NCBI GenBank assembly: GCA_903851455.1
Contig: CAINOM010000237.1
Location: 1 to 11,674, forward strand
Source of the DNA: an uncultured Bacteroidota bacterium
Lineage (GTDB): Bacteria > Bacteroidota > Bacteroidia > Chitinophagales > Chitinophagaceae
Direction: 5' to 3'
Length of the DNA: 11,674 nt
A program made the translations under genes and the position numbers. Of this stretch, positions 1-5,849 are shown piece after piece; the stretch's first letter is position 1, and each line of letters begins with the position of its first letter. The notes under the pieces are model-generated. The model saw only the letters and a program-made list of their open reading frames with translations, was not told where the DNA came from and ran no database searches.

Positions 1-171
1 ACATCGGCAAGCTGGGCCATTCAGTATCTGCGCATGTCGAAGGGACACATCGGTACTTTCTTTGCCTCGCTGCTGCAAATTGCCAAAATACCGTTCACTG
101 AGAAGCGGCATGTGGTGAGCAACAAAACACTGGAATATCTTCGGAAAGTAGAAGCCCGCCTGAAATACTAG
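1..171 (+). CDS. C-terminal end of an unidentified protein (partial)
   Basis: An open frame enters from the left edge in frame 1 and runs 56 codons to a TAG at 169-171; its start lies outside the window. The visible tail is basic, with the stretches SWAIQYLRMSKGHIGTFF and LLQIAKIPFTEKR and a charged helical end (TLEYLRKVEARLKY). The mixed hydrophobic and basic helices resemble the membrane-associated C-terminal tails of family 2 glycosyltransferases. That is only an impression, and no catalytic motif is visible. The stop codon directly abuts the stop of the convergent acyltransferase gene, so there is no room for a conventional terminator between them. I do not assign a function. Confidence 0.6.
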   Translation, partial: TSASWAIQYLRMSKGHIGTFFASLLQIAKIPFTEKRHVVSNKTLEYLRKVEARLKY

Positions 172-1260
172 TTACCGGAACCGGCTCCTGATTGCCGCCA
201 GTTTGCGCTCCACCACAAAATAAGAAAAGAAAGAAACGGCTAAGACTGCCGCAAGCTCCAGCCATTCTGAAACCACGTAACCATGAACGGACTCCCACGG
301 ATGAGCCATAAGGAATAACTGTTGCCATACATAAATGGAATAGGATGCAAGGCCGATGCCAACAAGTATTCTGGAGTTGAGCAGCCTGAAAAAAAGGCTG
401 TTTGATGGAGTGATATTGTTCGCAATAATAGCCGCTACCAGTGCTGAGCAAATGAAATTCTTGTAGCAGAGCGCATTCAGGAAACCAGCGCCGCAAAATA
501 TCCCGTAAGCGGTAAAAAGGATGAGCAGGTTTACTGCAACATTATTTGGATAAAGTCTCCCTGAGATGATTTTCTTGAAGAACAATACAGCGCAAAGGGC
601 CCCGGTAAGTATGGGTGTGATGTACCGCAGCAAGTCTGCAAGTACGTGTGCGCCACCACCACTGAACGCGCTGGAACCTCGGTCCGCCAGTGCAAGAAAC
701 ACGGGTATCAAAATGATCAGCAGCGCTAACGTTACCATGTAGCCGTTGGTGCTCTTCTTCAATAGAACAGGGAACAGAATATAAAACTGCTCTTCAACGG
801 ACAGAGACCAGAAGTGCCCGGTCATCACGTCCCAATGCGTGGGGATGATATTTGTGTTCTTAATGAATAGTGCAGCAGAGACTATGTCCGGCAGTGCAAT
901 GACTTTATAGTAGCTATTGACGACCATAACAACCAGCAGGTAGAGATATGCAATCGGTATGATCCTCAGAAAGCGGCGCATATAAAATTTGCTAAGCGAC
1001 ACCCCACCTTTTTGGTGTTTTTCTTTAAGCAGTACTGTTGTAATAATAAACCCACTGATAACGAAAAAGATGTTCACACCAAACATGCCATTGAAGCTCG
1101 TGATCTTGTTTGCAAGTAGCATGTGGTACGCCAGCACCATAATAATGGAGACCCCTCGCAGGCCATCCAGCGAGGGCAGATGAGCGGGCTGCAAGGGCGC
1201 AGGTAAGCCCGTTGGTACAGAAAATAATTTTTCAGTAAAAAGTTTCAAGGGTCCTGCCAT
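172..1260 (-). CDS. OafA/YrhL-type membrane acyltransferase (acyltransferase 3 family)
   Basis: This 362-residue polytopic protein belongs to the acyltransferase 3 family, which moves acetyl or other acyl groups across the inner membrane onto cell-surface sugars such as O-antigen, exopolysaccharide or peptidoglycan. Family hallmarks appear in order: LDGLRGVSIIMVLAYH at 31-46 with the conserved His46, GVNIFFVISGFIIT at 61-74, FYMRRFLRIIP at 92-102, and HFWSLSVEEQFYILFP at 149-164. About eight more hydrophobic segments follow, ending in SYFVVERK. Length is normal for a stand-alone family member without a C-terminal SGNH domain. The first 30 residues are a non-membrane leader before the first motif, so a later start is possible, but ATG at 1260 is the natural choice. 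It lies 94 bases downstream of the lipoprotein gene on the same strand. The acceptor glycan cannot be told from sequence. Confidence 0.93.
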   Translation of the reverse strand: MAGPLKLFTEKLFSVPTGLPAPLQPAHLPSLDGLRGVSIIMVLAYHMLLANKITSFNGMFGVNIFFVISGFIITTVLLKEKHQKGGVSLSKFYMRRFLRIIPIAYLYLLVVMVVNSYYKVIALPDIVSAALFIKNTNIIPTHWDVMTGHFWSLSVEEQFYILFPVLLKKSTNGYMVTLALLIILIPVFLALADRGSSAFSGGGAHVLADLLRYITPILTGALCAVLFFKKIISGRLYPNNVAVNLLILFTAYGIFCGAGFLNALCYKNFICSALVAAIIANNITPSNSLFFRLLNSRILVGIGLASYSIYVWQQLFLMAHPWESVHGYVVSEWLELAAVLAVSFFSYFVVERKLAAIRSRFR

Positions 1261-1354
1261 AGGGTTTCAGGAGGGTTCAACAGCGCGGGAAGAAAAAACC
1301 GGCTGTATGACCATAACGCAACTACTGCAGGAAATATTTGATGAGGAGGCAAAT

Positions 1355-2197
1355 TTACATCGGCACATCAATGCGGATCTGCTTGGAGAACAGTTTTCCA
1401 TTGGCGTCCTTGCCATCGATCTTCCACATTACCGACCTGAGCATTATGTACATCGGCTTCTGATTTGCTGCCTTTATGTGATGCACGCTGTTTTCCCACT
1501 CTTTCACTTTTTTGCGGCTAAAGTGGTGACGCTGCGCAGCCTTGCCTACAGCACTGTGAATTGCATTTGCACTGGCATGCGGGTACTCGAGTGATTTGGT
1601 ATCGAGGTCAGTGATCTTGTATTGGTTGTTGTTGCCCTTAATTGGTTCCCAGTCGGTGGTTATAGATAGCTGATCAACGGGCAATGTACCCAGTTCATTC
1701 TTTAAGACCGCGACCGACTGGTAGCGTTGCGACACCTTGGTCACATTACCGGTCACGTGTAAGGTGTTGCCATTAATATCACCACTCACAAACGTATATA
1801 CGGCACCATTCGCTTTTTGTAAGTCTGCTTTCCCGGCAATTTTCGCGTTCAGATTGGGGATAAGAATAGACACGTCTTTAAACTCAGCCTTAAGTCCAGC
1901 CGCGGCTGGCAGTACCTGTGCAGCGGGTTTTGAGGCACCAGGTGCAACTTTCTTGCTGGTATCAGCTGCGGCCACTGCAGGTTTTGTTTCAGTAGTGTCT
2001 TTTGTTTCAGGCGTGGGTATAACTGGCTGCAGGTCGGTAACGAGGTCTTTGAGTTTCTGCGGATCTCTTTCTGTTACGATACTAGAAGAATCACCCAATA
2101 CGATAGGGCCATGGTTTTTGGGAGGCATGTCTTTACAGGAAAAGAAAAGCGCCATCGACCCGCCAAGCAAAGCAATATGCATCAACCGTTTATTCAT
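1355..2197 (-). CDS. Exported lipoprotein of unknown function
   Basis: The 280-residue product begins with a lipoprotein signal peptide: MNKR, a hydrophobic core, then ALFFSC with lipidated Cys21. Residues 22-57 are polar. Residues 58-100 form a Pro/Ala/Thr/Lys-rich low-complexity linker, suggesting a tether that holds the C-terminal domain away from the membrane. From about 101 to 280 there is a probably beta-rich domain (KDVSILIPNLNAKI, YTFVSGDINGNTLHVTGNV), then a basic His-rich stretch near 213-242 and a final strand segment ending RIDVPM. I recognise no family. Lys22 after the Cys does not prevent surface export in Bacteroidota, but no clear surface-export signal (Asp/Glu-rich after Cys) is seen, so which membrane it sits in is open. 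It lies between the E1 gene (91-base gap) and the acyltransferase gene (94-base gap) and has its own promoter candidate. Confidence 0.85.
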   Translation of the reverse strand: MNKRLMHIALLGGSMALFFSCKDMPPKNHGPIVLGDSSSIVTERDPQKLKDLVTDLQPVIPTPETKDTTETKPAVAAADTSKKVAPGASKPAAQVLPAAAGLKAEFKDVSILIPNLNAKIAGKADLQKANGAVYTFVSGDINGNTLHVTGNVTKVSQRYQSVAVLKNELGTLPVDQLSITTDWEPIKGNNNQYKITDLDTKSLEYPHASANAIHSAVGKAAQRHHFSRKKVKEWENSVHHIKAANQKPMYIMLRSVMWKIDGKDANGKLFSKQIRIDVPM

Positions 2198-2216
2198 ACC
2201 TACCGTATTTCATTTA

Positions 2217-2248
2217 CGAAAGTAACATGTAATATGCCAAATGTCAAA
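2217..2248 (-). promoter_or_regulatory. Bacteroidota-type promoter candidate for the lipoprotein gene
   Basis: Read on the minus strand, TTTG (2248-2245) is followed by 20 bases and then TACTTTCG (2224-2217). The Bacteroidota primary sigma factor consensus is TTTG, about 19 bases, then TAnnTTTG, so this matches except for one base in the -7 element. The -7 box ends 19 bases before the ATG at 2197, giving a short leader. This is the only start in the window where I see both elements at proper spacing. It suggests the lipoprotein gene is transcribed separately from the E1 gene upstream. Confidence 0.45.
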
Positions 2249-2288
2249 AGTCATAGGCAAAAAAGTAAAATGCTACCGGGTTCTAATA

Positions 2289-4265
2289 TCAATATGCCAG
2301 CAATTTCTGCACGCATCCATCAAGCCTGCTGCTGGCCATGAAGTTCTGTTCCAGCGGTATTGCAAAGGGTATCGGGGTGTCCAATCCTGCACAGCGCACT
2401 ATGGGGGCGTCGAGATGTTCAAAACAGTTTTCTGATATCCACGCAGCCAGTTCGCCGCCTATACCGCCTGTGAGGGTATCTTCATGCAGCAGCAATACTT
2501 TCCCTGTGCGCAGCACCGATGCCCGTATAGCCGCATAGTCAAGCGGTAACAACGAACGGAGGTCAAGTATGTCGAAAGATATGTCCGGGTGTTTATTTGC
2601 GTAAGCTGTGGCCCAATGCACACCCATGCCATAGGTAATGATGCTGATATCGCTTCCTTCACGCACCGTTCTTGCCTTTCCTATTTCGATGCTGTAATAT
2701 TCATCAGGTACCAGGCCGCTTATGCTGCGATACAGGGCTTTATGCTCAAAGAACATCACGGGGTTAGGATCTGCAAGCGCGGCTATCAGCAGGCCTTTGG
2801 CATCTTCTGGCGTAGACGGATAAACCACCTTCAGCCCGGGAGTATGTGCAAACCATGCCTCATTGCTCTGTGAGTGGAACGGTCCTGCACCTACACCACC
2901 GCCAGTGGGCATGCGTATTACCACATCTGCATTCTGGCCCCAGCGGTAGTGGATCTTAGCAAGGTTGTTGATGATCTGGTTGAAGCCAACGGTCACAAAA
3001 TCTGCAAACTGCATTTCCATCATCGACTTATGCCCTTTGATGGATAAGCCAAGCGCGGCACCTACTATCGCGCTCTCGCAGAGTGGTGTATTGCGCACTC
3101 GTTCTTTACCGAACTGGGCTACAAAACCCTCCGTTACTTTGAAGGCGCCACCATACTCAGCTATATCCTGCCCCATCAATACGAGGTTGGGATGGCGCTC
3201 CATGCTTTGTTTCAATCCTTCGGTAATGGCCTGAATGAATTTCTTTTCTGTGCCTGCAGACTGCGGCGAAACGGCAGCGGGTACACCTGGTGCATATACG
3301 TCCGCCATCTCCTCGGCGGTATTTGCCACAACCTCTGCCGCTGCAAATCCTGTCGCAATGCCGTCTTCTATTTCGTGCTGAATAACTGATCTTATTGCTG
3401 CTATCTTATCGTCGTCAAGAAGCCCTTGCTCCCTGAGGTAATTCTCATAATTCTGTACCGGGTCTTTTTTGCCCCATTCTTCAAATAATTCCTTGGGCAC
3501 ATACTTAACACCGCTGGCCTCTTCGTGGCCGCGCATACGGAAAGTCATGCATTCCACCAGTATAGGCTTTTGTTCGGTGATGCAGTATTGGCGCGCCTCT
3601 GTTATCTGCTTATATACTTCCAGTATGTTGTTGCCATCAATGCTTATGCCTTTCATGCCATAGCCTATGGCCTTATCGGCCAGTTGCTTGCAGACAAACT
3701 GCTCATTGCTCGGTGTGCTGAGGCCATAGCCATTATTTTCTATCACAAATATTACAGGGAGGTTCCAGACAGCGGCCACATTGAGCGCTTCATGAAAGTC
3801 GCCCTCACTGGTACCGCCATCTCCGCTGAATGCCAGCGATATCTTTTGTTCTTTCTTTAGTTTGTGCGCCAGGGCTATACCATCTGCAATAGCCAGTTGC
3901 GGACCAAGATGAGAGATCATACCGCATATGTGGTACTCATTCGCGCCAAAGTGGAACGAACGTTCCCTGCCTTTGCTGAATCCTTCCTTACTCCCCTGCC
4001 ACTGCATGAATAGCTTATCGAATGGCATTTTGCGTGTGGTGAATACGCCAAGGTTGCGGTGCAACGGCATGATGTACTCATCACTATCCAGTGCCAGTGT
4101 GGCCCCAACCGCTATAGCCTCCTGCCCGATACCACTAAACCACTTGCTGATCTTACCCTGGCGGAGCAATACCAGCATCTTTTCCTCGATCATCCTGGGA
4201 CGAAGCAACTCCCTGTACATATCAACAAGCTGTGCATCAGAAAGGTTTTTACGGTCGAATTGCAT
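2289..4265 (-). CDS. 2-oxoacid dehydrogenase E1 component, fused alpha and beta subunits
   Basis: This 658-residue cytoplasmic enzyme is the thiamine-diphosphate E1 component of a pyruvate or branched-chain 2-oxoacid dehydrogenase complex. It decarboxylates the 2-oxoacid and passes the acyl group to the lipoyl arm of E2. The alpha part spans about 1-325: WFSGIGQEAIAVG at 42-54, and the ThDP/Mg motif GDG (148-150), 26 residues, then NN (177-178). An Ala/Val/Pro-rich linker follows at about 310-340. The beta part spans about 340-658: MGQDIAEYGGAFKVTEG, LCESAIVGAALG with the cofactor-activating Glu397, and HEDTLTGGIGGE near the end. Both halves look complete. The loop after MRGH (244-247) reads EEASGVKYVP instead of the Ser/Asp-rich sequence of mitochondrial-type E1-alpha. 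No E2 or E3 gene is adjacent. Branched-chain substrate is my first guess from overall likeness, not proven. Confidence 0.93.
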   Translation of the reverse strand: MQFDRKNLSDAQLVDMYRELLRPRMIEEKMLVLLRQGKISKWFSGIGQEAIAVGATLALDSDEYIMPLHRNLGVFTTRKMPFDKLFMQWQGSKEGFSKGRERSFHFGANEYHICGMISHLGPQLAIADGIALAHKLKKEQKISLAFSGDGGTSEGDFHEALNVAAVWNLPVIFVIENNGYGLSTPSNEQFVCKQLADKAIGYGMKGISIDGNNILEVYKQITEARQYCITEQKPILVECMTFRMRGHEEASGVKYVPKELFEEWGKKDPVQNYENYLREQGLLDDDKIAAIRSVIQHEIEDGIATGFAAAEVVANTAEEMADVYAPGVPAAVSPQSAGTEKKFIQAITEGLKQSMERHPNLVLMGQDIAEYGGAFKVTEGFVAQFGKERVRNTPLCESAIVGAALGLSIKGHKSMMEMQFADFVTVGFNQIINNLAKIHYRWGQNADVVIRMPTGGGVGAGPFHSQSNEAWFAHTPGLKVVYPSTPEDAKGLLIAALADPNPVMFFEHKALYRSISGLVPDEYYSIEIGKARTVREGSDISIITYGMGVHWATAYANKHPDISFDILDLRSLLPLDYAAIRASVLRTGKVLLLHEDTLTGGIGGELAAWISENCFEHLDAPIVRCAGLDTPIPFAIPLEQNFMASSRLDGCVQKLLAY

Positions 4266-4281
4266 ATGTTCTATTTGGGGG

Positions 4282-4289
4282 CAAAAGTA
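4282..4289 (-). promoter_or_regulatory. -7 promoter element candidate for the E1 gene
   Basis: On the minus strand this is TACTTTTG, an exact match to the Bacteroidota -7 consensus TAnnTTTG, placed 16 bases before the ATG at 4265. No TTTG is present at the usual -33 spacing, so support is only partial. It implies a very short leader of about ten bases. Confidence 0.3.
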
Positions 4290-4392
4290 AGCGAATAGAG
4301 GGATTTTTACTTATTTGGACCAATTGGAGGAATTACCGAGGCGTCTCTTTTAAGATTTGGCAGCGCTCCTAATTCCATTTTAAATAAAACTG

Positions 4393-4400
4393 TAATTTTG
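4393..4400 (+). promoter_or_regulatory. -7 promoter element candidate for the first toxin-antitoxin module
   Basis: TAATTTTG matches TAnnTTTG and lies 16 bases before the antitoxin ATG at 4417. The nearest upstream TTTG (4356-4359) is 33 bases away, too far for a standard -33 element. Together with 4282-4289 it makes the 151-base gap a divergent promoter region. Confidence 0.3.
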
Positions 4401-4416
4401 TAGAAATAGTCAAGAT

Positions 4417-4656
4417 ATGAATACCATAGGTATCCGCCGGAAGCTGCATCATTTTATCGATACCATCGAGGACAAAAAAGCTGCAGCGATTTATACTCCT
4501 TTTGAAGAAAATATTAAAAATAATGAAGAAGATTATACGGACGAGTTTAAGGCCGAACTGGACCGACGTTACGAAGAATACAAAAAAGACGGAAAGATCA
4601 TCACAAGAGAAGCGATGGACAAGCGAATAAAAAAAATATTAACCAAGTCAAAATAG
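4417..4656 (+). CDS. Antitoxin of a RelE/ParE-type module (addiction-module-protein-like)
   Basis: This 79-residue, highly charged, soluble protein has an N-terminal segment (MNTIGIRRKLHHFIDTIED) followed by a mostly helical acidic and basic region. Its end, FKAELDRRYEEYKKDGKI followed by ITREAMDKRI (about 44-71), has the pattern of small addiction-module antitoxins of the TIGR02574 type, whose C-terminal helix clamps a RelE/ParE toxin. The toxin frame follows after only three bases, the usual antitoxin-first order. The frame itself is intact. Because the partner toxin is frameshifted, this may now be an orphan antitoxin. Family assignment rests on pattern and context, not on a motif unique to the family. 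Autorepression of the operon by such antitoxins is common but cannot be seen here. Confidence 0.72.
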   Translation: MNTIGIRRKLHHFIDTIEDKKAAAIYTPFEENIKNNEEDYTDEFKAELDRRYEEYKKDGKIITREAMDKRIKKILTKSK

Positions 4657-4659
4657 TCC

Positions 4660-4955
4660 GTGTACCAGATAACCTACCGCGAAATAGCTGCAGAAGAATA
4701 TGCTAATGCGATAAAATGGTATGAAGAAAGAATCCAGGCAGCGGCGGAAGGTTTCATTAAAGCTGTGGACAATAAGTTAGACAGCATCAGTGATAATCCG
4801 GGGAAATACAAAAACCTGTTCCGCAATTATCATGAAGTGAGCACAATAGATATCCCTATACCATAGTTTATTTTATTGAGGAACGACTGCAAAGAATAGT
4901 CATAGTAGCTATCTACCACCATAAACACCGTCCTCAAAAGAAATACCGTAAATAA
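4660..4955 (+). pseudogene. RelE/ParE-like toxin, inactivated by a one-base frameshift
   Basis: From GTG 4660 the frame reads YQITYREIAAEEYANAIKWY and continues as the helical hairpin of a RelE/ParE toxin, but stops at TAG 4864-4866 after 68 codons. The missing second half lies in the -1 frame: from about 4854 it reads PYTIVYFIEERLQRIVIVAI, then YHHKHRPQKKYRK and TAA at 4953-4955. Joined, the product is about 98 residues, the family's normal length. The shift falls where such toxins carry RFPYxIxY, the core beta strands; the intact toxin at 10796-11101 has RFPYAIHY there. The simplest explanation is loss of one base around 4849-4855. No slippery heptamer for programmed -1 frameshifting is visible, and the site is not a long homopolymer. 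Intact, it would be an mRNA-cleaving (RelE) or gyrase-poisoning (ParE) toxin; sequence does not decide which. Confidence 0.8.
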
Positions 4956-5055
4956 TAGCGTTTTCGCATTGGCTGTTTTATCCCCTGTAACGAATAAAAA
5001 GAGCATTAAACGCCCCGACATATTATACTGGCATGGTTTTACCACCAGTATTGAT

Positions 5056-5565
5056 ATGAAAAAACAATTCCTTACAATAGCAGTTGCGCTGGGTGCTTTT
5101 TTTGCATACGATGCCAGCGCGCAGGTTAGTCTCAGTGTCAATATAGGTGTACAGCCGGTATGGGGACCGGTAGGCTACGACCACGTAGACTACTATTACA
5201 TACCCGATGTAGATGCATATTATGATGTGCCCCACCGGCAATATACCTATTACGAAGACGGGCAGTGGGTAACCAGGCCTTCTCTACCACCCCGCTACAA
5301 TAGTTTTGATCTTTACGGCGCACATAAGGTGGTGATGAATGAGCAACAACCATGGATGCATCATGACCGGGACAGAACGCAATACGCACAATACAGGGGA
5401 CGACACGACCAGCACCCGATCCGCGACAGCCACGAAGAGCGGTATCGTGAAAATCCAAACCACCCGGAACACAACCAATGGCATGGCAATAACGGCCACA
5501 GAGACAATGGGAACAGGGGGCATGAAGAACATGAAGGCCACGGCCACGAAGAACATGGTCATTAA
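5056..5565 (+). CDS. Secreted tyrosine-rich protein with histidine-rich tail
   Basis: I start this 169-residue protein at ATG 5056 because a signal peptide begins there (MKK, hydrophobic core, then ASA before Gln23). The same frame is open from 4969, but that extension would bury the signal. Residues 23-110 are Tyr/Pro-rich and aromatic (PVWGPVGYDHVDYYYIPD, YYDVPHRQYTYYEDGQWV, SLPPRYNSFDLYGAHKVV). From memory, such sequences belong to a recurrent uncharacterised exported family of Bacteroidota. Residues 117-169 are hydrophilic with 13 histidines and end in tandem HEEH/GHGHEEHGH units, a composition typical of Zn, Ni or Cu binding. It probably acts in the periplasm; no lipobox or membrane anchor is present. 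It lies 34 bases before a second His-rich gene and shares its terminator. The metal-handling role is inference from composition only. Confidence 0.85.
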   Translation: MKKQFLTIAVALGAFFAYDASAQVSLSVNIGVQPVWGPVGYDHVDYYYIPDVDAYYDVPHRQYTYYEDGQWVTRPSLPPRYNSFDLYGAHKVVMNEQQPWMHHDRDRTQYAQYRGRHDQHPIRDSHEERYRENPNHPEHNQWHGNNGHRDNGNRGHEEHEGHGHEEHGH

Positions 5566-5599
5566 AACGATAAAATATTTAACCACTTAAAAAAAGACA

Positions 5600-5752
5600 A
5601 TGAGAAAGAAACTATTATTTTTCGGCACATTATTAATACTGGCCATGAACCTCAGTTCATGTTACGTCCGTTCTCCGCACGGAGAGCGACACCATCACGG
5701 GCATGAACACCATGATGAGCACCACGATGAACATCACGATGATCGCCGATAG
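5600..5752 (+). CDS. Small histidine/aspartate-rich lipoprotein (50 residues)
   Basis: ATG 5600 opens a 50-codon frame ending in TAG 5750-5752. MRKK and a hydrophobic stretch (LLFFGTLLILAMN) are followed by the lipobox LSSC, giving lipidated Cys21. The mature part is only 30 residues, 11 of them His, plus clustered Asp and Glu (GERHHHGHEHHDEHHDEHH). This is a near-pure metal-binding tail anchored to a membrane. It follows the secreted His-rich gene by 34 bases and is itself followed by an intrinsic terminator, so the two look like one transcript. A clean signal peptide, lipobox, A-rich sequence before the ATG and terminator after the stop together argue for a real gene despite its size. Possible roles are metal buffering or handing metal to the neighbour's tail; neither is shown. 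Confidence 0.78.
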   Translation: MRKKLLFFGTLLILAMNLSSCYVRSPHGERHHHGHEHHDEHHDEHHDDRR

Positions 5753-5778
5753 TCTGAAACATTAATGAATAGTTCAAC

Positions 5779-5808
5779 AACCATACTGAATCAGTATGGT
5801 TTTTTCTT
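5779..5808 (+). terminator. Intrinsic terminator after the His-rich pair
   Basis: AACCATACTG (5779-5788), a three-base AAT loop, and CAGTATGGTT (5792-5801) form a perfect 10-bp stem. It runs straight into a T tract (5800-5805, then CTTT). It lies 26 bases after the stop codon of the small lipoprotein and before hemW, so it separates the two units. Confidence 0.85.
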
Positions 5809-5836
5809 TGCAAAGGGTGCTCATTATTCAATGTGT

Positions 5837-5844
5837 TACCTTTG
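5837..5844 (+). promoter_or_regulatory. -7 promoter element candidate for hemW
   Basis: TACCTTTG matches TAnnTTTG exactly. It ends only five bases before the ATG at 5850, so if used it would give a leaderless or nearly leaderless mRNA. No TTTG is found at the standard -33 spacing; the nearest, 5807-5810, is 26 bases upstream and overlaps the terminator's tail. Confidence 0.3.
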
Positions 5845-5849
5845 CCTGA

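Noticed and set aside
1737..2225. Plus-strand open frame (162 codons) opposite the lipoprotein gene
   Set aside because: The low-complexity Pro/Ala/Thr linker on the minus strand explains the absence of stops; no start signal or motif supports it.
4840..4870. Programmed -1 ribosomal frameshifting in the toxin gene
   Set aside because: No slippery X-XXY-YYZ heptamer and no evident downstream stem-loop is present; a one-base deletion is simpler.
4969..5055. N-terminal extension of the secreted His-rich protein from ATG 4969
   Set aside because: It would place 29 polar residues ahead of a clean signal peptide starting at ATG 5056, and it begins right after the toxin relic.
5460..5752. Short CAT/CAC/GAA-rich repeated units suggesting a tandem repeat or CRISPR-like array
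   Set aside because: The repetition follows from codons for His/Glu/Asp/Gly in two coding frames; there are no regular spacers.
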